The position numbers and the translations under genes are program-made. Of a stretch of 64,000 bases of DNA, positions 1 through 11,664 are shown in pieces. Source of the DNA: Thelephora terrestris (Eukaryota; Basidiomycota; Agaricomycetes; Thelephorales; Thelephoraceae); contig WIUZ02000011.1 in NCBI GenBank assembly GCA_015956445.1, forward strand, positions 868,001 through 932,000, read 5' to 3'. Each line of letters opens with the position of its first letter. The stretch's first letter is position 1. The notes below the pieces were generated by a model. It was not told the DNA's origin, ran no database searches, and was given only the letters and a program-made list of their open reading frames with translations.

Positions 1-1557
1 ACCAATGGTTCACAGGGTGTGGTTAGAAAAATATTCACCAAGTCGTGCACGAGCAACTACTCGGTGGCACGTTGCGTGATAGTTGAGTTTGCTGACAGCA
101 ACGTGGAAATCCCTGGATTACCTCCCTGTCACTTCCCGGTGACACCGACAACATGGAAATTTGCCACCACCTTGAGCGACTCTGCAGGTATCAAACACAA
201 CGTACGTGTGTCACGATCACAACTCAATCTCCAGCCCGCGTTTGCAATCACGGGTCATGCCGCCCAGGGAAAAACTTTGCCACAGGTACTGGTGGACCTT
301 CATGACGGCGGTTTTGCTTCTTATGTTTCCGCATCCAGAGCAAGAACACGTGAAGGTCTGTTCATCACGGAGCCGGTCCAGCTGGACAACCTCAACCGAC
401 CGGTTAACAGTGACCTCCGCCACGAGTGTCGTCGTCTCGAACGACTCGAACATAATTCTGCAGTACGTCACGGCTTCAAAAAAGGGTCCATCCTGCCAGC
501 CCTAGAACCAGAGAGTGAGACGATCATGAGCTCTGACACCGAAACTCCAGCTCCACTTCTACCCGCCAATCCAGAAACAAGACCAACTGGATCTGAAACA
601 CGGCCGAAAATCACATCTCTGGCTCCACCCCGCCCCCGCCCAAATCCTCCTATCATTGATAACAATTTATCATTGTCTGCAGGGTGTGTCTGGTCTGCGA
701 ACTCTTGCGCCTATGACACATTTTTGATGACCATGTTCTCTATGTACAGGGATTCCACGGATATTTGGAGAGAGACTTTTCGAACGGCGGGTCCCTGGTT
801 TTCGTTCGTTGCCGACCAGTTTGAGCATTTGATGAAACCGGTGAACTTGGGAAACTCACAGTGTTTCTCTGAATGCAGGGACGAGTTGCGAAAAATTTTA
901 TCCCAACACGATCCCGATTCATTCCCACCCCCTGGACGATGTCACACGAGCATCGGTGAGATATTCGAGACCTTCGAAAAGAACTCTTCAAATAGCCTGA
1001 CCTTATCACAGGAGTTCGTGTGCACAGGAGGCTGTCTGGTGACACGCGAAATTTTGCATTTGCCCGATACATGTTGCTTTGGAAATTGGACAAACGCAGC
1101 TAGGCGTGCAGGATTTTTGTACACGCTAAACGAGGCCTCGATTCAACTGTTTGTTGATCTGCAAATCGCGGCAAAAATTCAACAAGGACTGACATCTCAA
1201 TGTCAACAATGTCACGGCCCTCGTACGTCCTCTGTTTTTCTTTCGAACCCATCACCGTGGCTATTCTTCAGACTTTCTCCCACTGTGCGTCCATGTCCGC
1301 AGCCCTCAGCCACACTTGAAATTCGGGGCAGAGCTGGAACTATGGTTTACCGGCTGTGTGCTATCGTGTATTACAACGGCGACCATTTCACCGGTGTGTG
1401 GCAAAACCAAGATGGCTCCTGTTGGGCCTATGATGGTCTGGCCCACGGCGGAAGACCCGAACGGCTCTATTCCGTAGACTTGACGAGCCTACAGAAGTAT
1501 GCCGGGTTTGATTTTCACATTGCCCTCTATGGTCTAAATGACCCCACCACGAGATGA
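1..1557 (+). CDS. PIF1-like helicase C-terminus fused to a protease-like domain (partial, left edge)
   Basis: The frame is open to the left edge, so the protein start lies outside the window. The first ~130 residues look like the end of a PIF1/RecD-type DNA helicase: an NGSQG turn at the very start, GHAAQGKTL (a late helicase motif) and YVSASRART (motif VI-like, with the arginine finger region). A proline-rich linker follows. The C-terminal half carries WSANSCAYDTFLMTMF, which resembles the cysteine box of ubiquitin-specific (C19-like) proteases, and NGDHFTGVW about 240 residues later, which resembles the histidine box. Helicase-protease combinations are known from eukaryotic Helitron-type rolling-circle transposons and from domesticated PIF1 families in Agaricomycetes; which applies here cannot be told without the missing N-terminus. 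No intron is needed in the visible part. Confidence 0.7.
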   Translation, partial: TNGSQGVVRKIFTKSCTSNYSVARCVIVEFADSNVEIPGLPPCHFPVTPTTWKFATTLSDSAGIKHNVRVSRSQLNLQPAFAITGHAAQGKTLPQVLVDLHDGGFASYVSASRARTREGLFITEPVQLDNLNRPVNSDLRHECRRLERLEHNSAVRHGFKKGSILPALEPESETIMSSDTETPAPLLPANPETRPTGSETRPKITSLAPPRPRPNPPIIDNNLSLSAGCVWSANSCAYDTFLMTMFSMYRDSTDIWRETFRTAGPWFSFVADQFEHLMKPVNLGNSQCFSECRDELRKILSQHDPDSFPPPGRCHTSIGEIFETFEKNSSNSLTLSQEFVCTGGCLVTREILHLPDTCCFGNWTNAARRAGFLYTLNEASIQLFVDLQIAAKIQQGLTSQCQQCHGPRTSSVFLSNPSPWLFFRLSPTVRPCPQPSATLEIRGRAGTMVYRLCAIVYYNGDHFTGVWQNQDGSCWAYDGLAHGGRPERLYSVDLTSLQKYAGFDFHIALYGLNDPTTR

Positions 1558-1754
1558 TTGGTGGGTCACCGTGGGATCCAGAGCGGCCACGAGGTTGCCC
1601 TTAGGAGGCCAGCAGATAAGACGGATGTCGAAAGGTGCGATGCTCCTGATTTTTCGTGACATATTTAACCGTCGTTAAGAAATCGCCCCTTCTCCCGCGG
1701 CGCTCCCCCTGCATCCTCTTACTATCTGCTTTTCTGCTTCGTCTTCGGTCACTC

Positions 1755-3116
1755 ATGCACATCAACAATCCACTCGCCCTCTCCACTGTCCTGTCGGATC
1801 CGTCCGCCATCAAATTCCGCGAAGGGTCTGACGACGCTGACTTTGGCGGCATCGATCTCTCGAAGAACCCGCAGAAGGCCGGCAGCGGTCCTTTTGTGTG
1901 GGTCTTGAACGATTCCACCGAGGCTTCCCTCACGGTCATTGGCAAAGTGATCTACTCTGCCATTGGCGACAAAACCGGGCCGTATTTCAGTCTTCCTGAG
2001 ATGCACTATGTGAGTGTTGTCGTGCCTGTTGATTGTCTTGCCTCGCTCATTTGTTATTTCAGGTGCCGGAGGTCACCACCGACGAAATGGGCAAAGCAAA
2101 AGCCGGCTTTGCTGTCCGCCTTACAAATCCTGACTTGGTCGCTGACGTGTTGTCGCCCCAAGAACTCCACACTCATAACCAAGCCGTCATTGAGTACTTC
2201 TTGACTGTCCAGGAAGCGGCTGAGGCGCGCTTGGGTGAGTGTGCTGCATCTGTCTTACCTCTAACGTGGGTTGACACACACCTAGCCGCGATGGATGGGC
2301 GTGGTGGAACGGGCCCTGACAAACCTAATGTCAATGTCAAGTCCTTCCTCAAGGTCGAGGATGGCAACCCCTTCTACGTGCTCCCCGTCATCAGTGAGCC
2401 GCTGTTCCCACAATTCAAGGGTCCCAGCACCCCGGGAGTCACTCGCAACAAACGCCAGCTAGGTGCGCTTCTCTCTTTCCTTGCATCAGTTCTACGCCGC
2501 CTGATCGCACGGGTGTCACGATGCATAGGAAAAATCTCCTTGGATCCCGGTCAGTTTCAACTCTTTTTTTATTCTGTCTGCCTCGTTAACAATGTTCCTC
2601 TTACAGCCAAACGTTCGGCTTCCGGAGAAGACGAGAGCATTATGCCCAACCGAGTCAAATTCGGTGACCTGCCTGACCCCAAGAACCGTTATGCAAGGTT
2701 GAAAGCCGCCCAAACCTTTAACCGCTACGAGATGTGTGTCCCGCCGGTTTTCGTGGCTGACGGCAACATTGTTGTCCCCTCCAAGTACGAGGACATGATC
2801 CCTGATGGGACCTTGGTAGCCGTGCGTGGGAAGATGAAAATGTGAGTCGGAGATCTCTTCCGTGCTATGTCCTGACTGCTGACATTTTTGTTCTTCAAGG
2901 TACGACATCCTCTCCCGCGACCGATCGTTCATCAATCGGCCATTCACCTTCGTGTTCGATCGACTTCAGGTGATTGGGGATGAAATGGTCGGGTGGAGCG
3001 ACGCTGGATCCTCTCCTTCCAACGGCAAGAGGCGCCGTTTCGAGATGGGACCCCCGCAGACCAAGTTCTCCAAGTACCGTGTCGCTGTTGGCGACAAAAT
3101 GATTGATGATGCTTGA
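1755..3116 (+). CDS. Unrecognised six-exon gene, possibly nucleic-acid-binding
   Basis: Exons that join in frame: 1755-2009, 2063-2234, 2286-2462, 2490-2549, 2607-2841 and 2900-3116, all with GT..AG introns of 27-58 bases (the 27-base third intron is suspiciously short). The protein starts MHINNPLALS and ends VAVGDKMIDDA. I do not recognise the family. The last two exons (GTLVAVRGKMKM, then a strand-rich stretch with FVFDRLQVIG) have the alternating hydrophobic look of an OB-fold, so a single-strand DNA-binding role is conceivable, especially next to a helicase gene 200 bases upstream on the same strand; this is inference. A basic KRRRF stretch near the end could be a nuclear localisation signal. 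No signal peptide or membrane segment is visible. Confidence 0.6.
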
Positions 3117-3371
3117 ATGGTTCCACCGTCCAATTTCCCTTCTGTACTTGTATTCTCGAAAGCGTTCGCTATGATCGTTGGGCGGTATCTCGTGTAAAAC
3201 AAATAAGATTGCTTGGTTTACTAAGGTTGGCCGTGGTTCTTTTGTGGGATGATGTAACCACTTATACACCATCTAATCTTGCTTACCAACGGTAGAGTTA
3301 CCACGCCTCTTTGCTCGGTGAAAACAGAGCATTTGAACGGCCGCCGCAAAAAAACATAGAGATTAATACAT

Positions 3372-5208
3372 ATGTATATAACCCTTCATAAAAGAAAAGG
3401 CGTCCGATGGACTCGGGGACCGGCGCCCTGCGCCGTTACGATCTGGTTGTTGGAAAACTATACCGATCCTTCGGCCGCCACCACAGTCGCCGCCGTATTT
3501 TTCGAATTCCAGTGGCCTGCCCACATCCACTCCGCAACCGCGCTGATTCGATTCCGCGACGCGTACACTCGATGTTTGCACGCGCCGAAGCTTGACGAGC
3601 CCACCCGTCTCCAGGCCCTGCAACTCGCCGCCGCTTATTACGTTCTCTATCATTCTTGGCTTCTTCGGAGCACTTCAAAGTGCTGGGAGGCTGAGGAACT
3701 TCCTGCTCACTTACCTAAAGATCTCCTCCTCCACAGCGAGGAATGCCATGATCCTGACACGTTCGAATACCTTCTCCGAATCGAAGATCGCTCAGCACCC
3801 GTGACATCGGCGGAATTCTTATCCTACATCGCTCCCTACTGGTTCTGCGGAGACTCGGATTCTGCCATCAAGTTTCGATCGGTTCGTATGTTGGTCCTGG
3901 ACGAACTGATCACTGTGTTGGAAAGTTCCAAGGCGCTAAACCCGGCGACTCTCACTAATCTTGTGCTCTGTGTTGGGGCGGGGATGGATTTTCCTTTGCA
4001 TCCGGAGGATCTAATACGGGTTGACAAAAGGTATGCTCTTCACCTCGATACGTTGAGTGGTATTGATTGGGGATAGCGATCATTTTGTTTCGACATTTAG
4101 AGAGGTGGTTGAACATATTCACAAGATTGTCTTGGCTGGTAGCCGTCGTCGCCGCTATGCCGCACAAGCGCTGAATATCCTCCTCACCCTTGTCAAAGCC
4201 ACAAACTATCCACTTATTGAAGCCTCATGGATAAATGGGCTCCTGAAACGTGCTGCAGAGCGCGAATCGGAAATAGGAGATGAACAATTTGCTCAGCTTC
4301 TCAGGCTCAGCGCGCGGAGAGTGGAGGAGGATGCCGCGATTGACCCAGGGGCGAGAGGACCTGAAACAGGCTTACAAGTTCTCGAACTACGGGAGGCTCC
4401 CCTCTCGGACCATACCCTTTTCAGGAAGATCATGAAGAGCATACAGACCTGTGCCAATCGGGACCTTGGCTGGGAGGACGGAACCGTTTATGGTGGTCTC
4501 ATTGCGATCAGAGATATCCGGCAACTGGAACCTTCCCTTTTCGACGATGCCACCCTCGAGACATTGTATGATGCAATGAATCGGGGCAATCCATTCCGCG
4601 TCAGGCAAGCGGCATACGACGTCATGCGGGTCACTCGAAATCAGTGGCTCAGGCCAGAGGAGTCACGTCGGAAGCTCGAAGACCTCGGTTTTTTCAAGCA
4701 ATTACACAACATCGTCATCGATTTGGCTCGCTCCGACTACCAGCAATCGTTCCTTATGATGTTGGAGATCCTTTCGGAATACGCCCATTGGCACTCCTAC
4801 CTCAGGAAGGACATGGTCATTTGGCTGCCTCTCCGTGACGAGGGACCGACGCACGCCCTCCGCATACTTGCCAACGTTGGCGAACTGTCGCCCATATTTT
4901 GCGACGGTCACGATCCACTTTCCCTCGACAACTTTTTACAACAAAAACTTGTGGACGAGTGGGCGGCAGTCCCTGGACGTCATGTGGAATATCTCACCGC
5001 TGGTCGACTGGGACCGCTCGTGGAGGTCACGCAGGGGTTCAAGGACTTATTGTTCGACAACAATTACCGTAGAGCGGTTCTGGCCATGATCGAAAGAGTC
5101 ATCCCGGGTTTAGAGCAGCGGCGTGATTATGATTTTCCAGGAGATGTTCGCGTTCTTGTAAATGATCTCCTTGAGCATCTACGTACACCCCCACCACCCA
5201 GACGTTGA
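3372..5208 (+). CDS. DUF6535-family protein, C-terminal ARM-like part only
   Basis: Two exons (3372-4030 and 4101-5208) joined by a clean GTATGC...TTTAG intron give about 588 residues. The sequence matches, from memory, the soluble helical C-terminal region of a large Agaricomycete family that normally begins with a DUF6535 transmembrane domain (landmarks: YWFCGDSDSAIKFR, CVGAGMDFPLHPEDLIRVDK, NPFRVRQAAYDVM, QQSFLMMLEILSEYAHWHSY). Here the membrane domain is missing: the frame opens only at 3372, and the bases before it are AT-rich with no relative of the DUF6535 segment found at 9.6-10.5 kb. The piece is otherwise undamaged, so it is either an N-truncated gene or a soluble derivative using a new start. 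Function unknown; helical repeats suggest a scaffold. Confidence 0.7.
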
Positions 5209-6044
5209 TCCCTTTATAATTGGTACAGCATTTAATCATTCGTTTTACGCTGTTCTTTGCCTAGGCGTCCCACGTAATCTTTATACCCTTTATTGTCGAC
5301 GATCCTCCGACGTGACCTTGCGTTTACCGCACAAACATCGACCCACTTACGGTTGGATATCAATAAATTGGGTCATCATCCTCATCGTACACTTTTGAAT
5401 ATAGAGATCTATGCTTAGCACTGGTGACTTGTTATGACATCTGAAGTTTTTGGCAAGCGAGAACAGGGGCCGGCCTGGTAGGCCACCAGCGTGTTTCGTG
5501 ATCAATCATTGCTCTTCGCACTTGTTTTGGGGAGCTAAGTATACCCTGCCTTGATTAAGGAACGCTTGTGGGAGTTTTTGCCACTGTTTGTCAATTGTTT
5601 CGTTATTTGGGTGAATTATTCAGCGTGATCGTGGGGTTCCGACGAGGGAGTGGACTTGCGCCATCGTTTGCTGTGGCGCGAGAGTGCCCCCTTCAAGGGT
5701 TCAAGGTATACATGTGCGATGTAACCCAACTGTTGATTCGCTAATAAGGGCCCCTCCCGGCCCACCCTGGCCAGTGTCACGGATGCGGCCACAACAGTGG
5801 TCATCCAAGGTAAGGGGATGGCACAGCGACCTCAGTACCGTTTGCGACTTGCAACTTACCCTCGTGGACCTGTCTGGCCCGAAGGTGGTGAGGCGACGAG
5901 GCTGCGAAGGTAGAGAAAGGGGATAATGGGCCTCGGATCTTCAGACCCCAAGGTAATCCAGGTCAAGCCGACGAAAAACATTGGACTGACCACAAGAATA
6001 AAGTACAACATGAAGGGATCAGACAGATTTGCACATATCATATC
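5209..6044. other. Intergenic stretch, no gene recognised
   Basis: About 0.8 kb between the DUF6535-family tail and the end of the next minus-strand gene. Only short frames occur on both strands, with no conserved motif or RNA gene that I can see. It presumably holds the two converging 3' ends. Confidence 0.5.
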
Positions 6045-8990
6045 CTACACCATACTCGCTCGCCCAGGATCGACCTCACCCGTATTCGCCCTCGTTTGAC
6101 CCAACAGTCTACAAGATGCGTTTCTCCCGGCCTGGTCGACAAGGGTTGCATAACTGTTAGCACCCCCCATCGTGCTCATTTGGTGTCCGTCGACATCCTC
6201 TCCATCTCCATCTGGCGGAGGCTGAGCGGTATTGCCCCGCGGACACACCGTAGGACAGACGAGGCGATTAATTGCGCTAAAGACGCCGACATCTGTCCTG
6301 CCTTCTATCGTGATCCAGACACACCAGAAGATCAGGAGCATCACCATCGCGAATACCGCGCCGACGGAAACTTTCGTCCGAATCTGGGGGGTAGATACAA
6401 GCGTCTCAAGACCAATGGCGGTAGTAAACGACACCGTGCTACCGATCAGCGAAATCAGACCAGCGGGTCAGGCGAAAATCACCAATTCATGTAGACTCAC
6501 GACCACATGAGCAATGAATACGGTAGACTGTATAGAATCGCGAGCGTTTCGAAGCCGATCGCTGGGTTGTGCCGACTTCGGAGATATTGATCCTACCAAG
6601 GAGAGCAGGCCAATCGCGGTGAGGAAAGGGGTGGGGGCAATAAAATAGATAAAGTGGCCCACAACGTTGTCCGCAGAGTCCTCCGGTTTGTTTCTATGTT
6701 TCCGAACCAGCAGCAGGCCTATCACGATGCTCCCGATAGACGTGACAGTGGAAAAGAAGCTGGCAAGTTGGGTGCTGTTCCCAATCCCCGGTATGGCCAA
6801 GAACGCCACGTTTGCGGTCAGCAACACAGTAACCTACCGAAACGGGGTGCATGAGTTATGCGGTGGCACAACAATCAGAAAGTACTCACGTTTATGATGA
6901 TGTCTTTCCACTCATCTTGCTGCCGTGTGATGAATCGCGCCCACCTATGCTGACAGATGAGGAAATCCGTGTAAACCGATTCCAGTCCTATTCGAGGGTT
7001 TGTCCGTATACATCCAAAGAACACGGCGACCGCGCGTACCTCTGAGATACAATTCCGGAGTATAGAAGAAGAGGACAGACAAGATCTTGATCAGAGGCGT
7101 CCGTTTCGGATGGATACCGTATATCGTCTGGTCACTTGCGAGCCGAGCCACTTTCTGACCGTAAAAGTTGAGGTAACGTGCGTATACTGCCAATCACCGT
7201 TTTAAGCCCTTCAGCGTTCTATTGCCTACCCGCTACGACTTACGGAAGAAATGCATCAGGCGGCCTGAGAAATACTGTGAGAAAATACCAACTGGATGCA
7301 GGATATTTGACTTGCCAACGACGCAAGCAGAAAACCCATGTTTTCCCCCAGCCGATGTGACGTGATCCACATAGCTCAAAAACTTGTCAAGATCCCCTTC
7401 CGAATAAGGGGTCGTTGAGTTTGCAGAGGTCATGGAGTCTTGGTTGTTTGTGAGTCCCACAACAATCGATACCGGTTCTGACGTACCAACACCCGCGTGG
7501 GCCAAGATCCCACGTAGTTCTTGGAGAATGTGTTCAGGGGCCTCTCTGTTATGTGGATACATTTCCCAGTGAAACCTAGCGGCTGTTGACTGCAAGATCG
7601 CCGCGATGAGTGCAAGTGCTCACCAATAGTGAGCTTGTAATGCCAGATCTTTCGATAGGTTCAGTACCAAAGACGCCTGATGCGGGGCAGGTGCGGACTC
7701 ACGAATGTGGGTACGCTCAGTAACGCCGGAAAGACCCCCCAAAGCGCGTACAGGGTCGAATTCGTGCAGCCAAAACAGACAACGTGTAGAATGGCGGACA
7801 AAATAGTACGAACAAATGTTTTTGTGCAACTCCAGGACGAGCTCCCAATCGTCTCCCGGGAGGGGTGGAAAATTCACCCTCATTAAGTTATCCATCTCCT
7901 CCAAAGCTTCCTCGATTCTCTGCCGCAGTTTCGGTTCGCGCATGTTTGCGTCCGTGTAGATCGGCTTGTAGCGCGTCCGATCAGAAAGGGGTGCACGTGT
8001 GAGGGCTCGAGCTTACATCGTGCTTATTGACCCAATGAAGGGCGCCCTCGGGATGAACAAGTGGGGTCCATTCAGGAACATGCTCACTGAGACATAGCAT
8101 AAATTCATACTCGGCACTCCTCCGTGAAATTCTTACCCTTCGAACTCTGTAGTGGCAGGGGGAAGAACTTGTGCCTCGTTCGCCCTCCCGACCTTTCCCT
8201 TCCGGTGTTTCTCATATCTGTCGATCTTGATCATGGGGAGCAGCCTAACTCCAGGTCCCGAAGCATTGGTTACTGGTGACGGTTGCGATGGGGCAAATCT
8301 CCCCGAAGCATGATACACGCAAGACGAGACGGAAGTATTGACATTGACGGAGGGTGGGAAAGCGAATTGAGCAGAGGACGAAGGTTCGAGGTAGCCACGT
8401 GCCACTGCCTCTGCGCCGTCTAGATTCGACGGCGAATGGTAGGCAGTCTTCGATGGCGGGCGGCAAGAGCATTGCGAATCCGGAGGGTGTCGTCCAAGAC
8501 GGCGCTCTGGGAGTATTGACGCGGGGCGATAAGAATTTTGTGAAGGGGGTCTGGAGTTATTTGGCGAGCCTATGGTTTCCGAAGAACCTGAGATTGAGCC
8601 CTCGGGGTTTTGGTGGGTGTTGACATCTAAGTTGTGAGCGCTGTTGTTCTCGTGGGATTCTTGAATGGTATCATCGACGGTGGCCGTGCGGACTACGATA
8701 GTCGGTGTGTCGCCGCCAGCGATCGGTGTGGCTGTGGGAGGGAACAGACTGGCACAGATCACTGTGGACCTGGTCGAAGTGGACTTTGCTGGTCGGCGTT
8801 CGACCCTCGGACAAATATTCCTCCTTTCCGGATTTCGAGATAGGAAGCGTGCACGCAAACCCCCCAAAATGTACCACAACCTCCGGGCCATGTGATGCCA
8901 TCGCTTGCGGAAAAGAAGTACAAGCTCCCTGAGGAATAGCAGGAAAGACCGGAGGGTTAACCGCATCCCAGGCGGTAATTGTCGACACAA
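6045..8990 (-). CDS. Multi-exon membrane protein of an Agaricomycete family, probably decaying
   Basis: Read leftward from 8990. Exon 1 (to about 8135) encodes a basic start, a serine/proline-rich stretch and LPMIKIDRYEKHRKG. The next exon gives VPEWTPLVHPEGALHWVNKH, then MREPKLRQRIEEALEEMDNL and SYYFVRHSTRCLFWLHEFD, GRLMHFF (behind a GC..AG intron), YARYLNFYGQKVARL, and membrane segments VTVLLTANVAFLAI and VSVGAVFAMVMLLIFWCVW. This order is that of a common Agaricomycete membrane family of unknown function, sometimes annotated with a WW-like motif. The exon junctions near 7595 and near 6950 do not keep frame with the available splice sites, and the final ~60 residues do not resemble a normal end, so the copy is likely a recent pseudogene or is spliced in a way I cannot resolve. 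Confidence 0.55.
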
Positions 8991-9589
8991 CGCCCGTGTT
9001 GCAGAGGTGAGAGGTGGGGAGGTACGTGGCTGAGGCTAACCGCTCGAGGTACGCCGTTATGTATCAGAATCGTGCACCCTGCCTCGAGGCAGATCTTTCA
9101 GGCGAATGAGAGTCTGGGATGATAGAAGGAAAGCGTCTACCCGGAATACGTGGTGGCGGCGCGCTTCTCTACGCGTTTCCCGCGTGCAGCGCCGTGACTT
9201 GGTACAGAGGCCAAGCTGTTCCTAACTCATGCTGTACGTGCCTCAAGCTCACCTGCCCTCATACCACCAGAACCCCTACCAAAATGCTCACTGGCACCAC
9301 CGACGCGACCACAGAAACCAGAGAACGAACTAGAGGCGTCGTCGAGGTGAGCATGGCGTTTACCAGCACTACCTCCATCTAATTGCAGCAGGCTCATCGC
9401 GGATGCACTCAATCTCACCGTTTCTGAGCTTCGGGGAGACGAAGAAACTCGGATTTCTCGGTTGGTCTTTCCAAAGTTCATCATAAGCCTCGTCAGGACT
9501 AAAGAAGGTTCCAGTAACTCTGTTCCGCCTCAGGTCGGAAAGTGCGATCAAGGAGCTGAAAACCACTCCGACCGATATCGATCCCGCGA
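8991..9589. other. Spacer between head-to-head genes, unresolved short frames
   Basis: This holds the presumed upstream regions of the minus-strand membrane-protein gene and of the plus-strand DUF6535 relic. Two overlapping minus-strand frames (about 9227-9593), one with a hydrophobic start (SISVGVVFSSLIALS), might be fragments of another membrane gene, but no family signature is visible. Confidence 0.35.
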
Positions 9590-11166
9590 CCAACTTCTAG
9601 ACCGTCTACAAGACAGTCGCTGACGAACATGACGGTGACATGGTCGATAAATACTCCGGAGACTTGAACGCATCCCGCTATTCGTGAGCATTTTCACATC
9701 AATTGTACGTCTTGTGTCCACTCAACCTTCCATGCTGGGCGGGTCTGTTCTCCGCTATCTCCACGGCTTTCATTATTCAAATGCTTCCATCGCTTCAGTC
9801 AAACCCCTTCGACCTCACCAACGTCCTACTGCTTCGTTATTGCAACAAAACAATTCGTTCGGTGAATCCGGCCCGCTGGCACCCGTCATGAATGTCTCCT
9901 CCAGTGTTGTCAGAGCCCAGTCAATCCTCTTTGCAAGTCTGTCTGTCACTTTATTCGTGGCCTTCATCGCGGCGTTGGGCAAGCAATGGATCCTGTAAAG
10001 CGGGCCTCGACTTGGGGAAGCATTGTCGATCGAGGGAGGGAACGCCAGGTCAAATTCGTGGGACTTCGTAAATGGGGACTACACTTCATCATGGAGTTGC
10101 TACCCGTGTTGCAACTCACGTTCCTTCTTCTTGGCATCGGGTTTATCGTATATCTTTGGAGCATCGACATCTCCGCTGCGGAGGTGATACTGGTTGTCAC
10201 TTGCTTTGGTTGTGCGTTTTACGCATGTATAGCCGTGGCTGCGACGATAAGGAGCGATTGCCCATTCCAGACGCCCTTATCCATTTTACTGCCGAAGATT
10301 TTACCCTGGATGAAGCAGTCTCTCGCACATGCTCGTGTTTGGCTGAGCCAATGGTTCACCGCGGTTCTACTACGGATCGAACCGGTGGAAGGGCATATTT
10401 ACCTCGTGGCTCCAATCGCAAGTTTGTGCAAGACATTCGGTGCCTGTTTACGACAGGAGCTATTCCATGAAGCTTTCGAACCCCGCGTTTTGTAGGCAAG
10501 ATCCGCTTTTCACTTCCCCTCTCCCGGAGGGTACTGCCGCCTCTGCGGATTTCTGGTCGTTAGAAAACTCTACTGATTTTTCAGCCACCACCGTAGTTGC
10601 CGCGGTTTTTTTCTGAATTCCAGTGGCCATGTCACCGTCACTCCGCAACCGCGTTGATTCGACTCCGTGACACGCACATGGAGTTTTTTCGAGCACCCAA
10701 GTTCAACCGATCCGTCAGGCTTGAGCTTGAGGCTCTCCAGTCCGCCGCCGCTTATTACATCCTGTACCACACGCGGCTCATATGGAGTATCCCAAAGGGC
10801 GGCGAGGTCGAGGTAAAGAAACTCCCTTCTGATTTGCCTCCCGATTTCCTCCTCCTCCGCAAAGACAGCGAAAAATGGCACAGACACGATCTATTTGAAT
10901 ACCTTTTCTGTATCGAAGACCACTTAGCACCCGTGGAATCGGCGCGATTCTTATCACACATCGCTCCCTACTGGTTTTGCGGAGACTCGGATTCCGCCAT
11001 CAGGTTTCGATCGAGCCGTTTGCAACCCTTGGAAGAGTTTATCGCTATGTTGGAAAGCTCCAAGGCGCTGGTCCCAGCGATTCTTACGGATTGTGTGCTT
11101 TGTGTAGGAGCCGCGATGGACTTTCCCTTGCATCCCGGGGGACTCATTCGGGTTGAAAAGAGGTAG
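9590..11166 (+). pseudogene. Relic of a DUF6535 membrane protein (paralog of 3372-5208)
   Basis: Pieces occur in the normal family order. The DUF6535 start (VYKTVADEHDGDMVDKYS, then AGLFSAISTAFIIQMLPSLQ) is followed by ILFASLSVTLFVAFIAALGK and GLHFIMELLPVLQLTFLLLG, both hydrophobic membrane spans. From 10560 the C-terminal region begins, closely matching 3480-4030 (YWFCGDSDSAIRFR, CVGAAMDFPLHPGGLIRVEK). It is broken: frames change within the membrane part, an extra T in a run near 10610 shifts the frame relative to the paralog, and it stops at the point where the paralog has its intron donor, the donor being altered. The remaining ~370 codons of the ARM-like part are absent. As this copy keeps the N-terminus and 3372-5208 keeps the C-terminus, neither is a full family member. 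Confidence 0.75.
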
Positions 11167-11664
11167 TGGCGGCCAGTAGTGCTGATCTGCGAACGACAAT
11201 AATAAGGGCTAGTTAGAAATGCGGGCAATTTCTTACTGTCTACTACCCCAGATATACTCCATGGATGCAAAATAGATAGACGCACCTTGTCCGAATTCGT
11301 TTCGGTGCGAGCGCGCTGGATTCGTCTGCACCTGGGGAGGCACGCCTCTTCTTGCGTTCATCTGGTTCCGTGAGGTTTGATTCAGAGGAGACATACACTA
11401 GTCTGATACGAGCCTGGAGAGCACGCTAACTCCTTTTGGCCGGTTGAGAGCCGCTTCCAGGCTGACGATGAGACCACTGCTCCAATGATCATTGGCGTTG
11501 CCGTCCAAGATACCTGCGCCGATGGTGAACGGTGCGGCAGGCATGTAATCTGTTGACGGCGTTTGGGTCCTTCCTGTATTCTCCTGAGCAACTTCGGCGA
11601 ACGCAGGCACAAGATATCACTAATGTTTCACGCGTCGCCAAGCGAAACAGACCTGATGGGATTG
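11167..11664. other. Spacer left of the duplicated NB-ARC segment
   Basis: Short frames only; no recognised gene or repeat. Homology to the second NB-ARC locus begins abruptly at about 11665. Confidence 0.4.
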
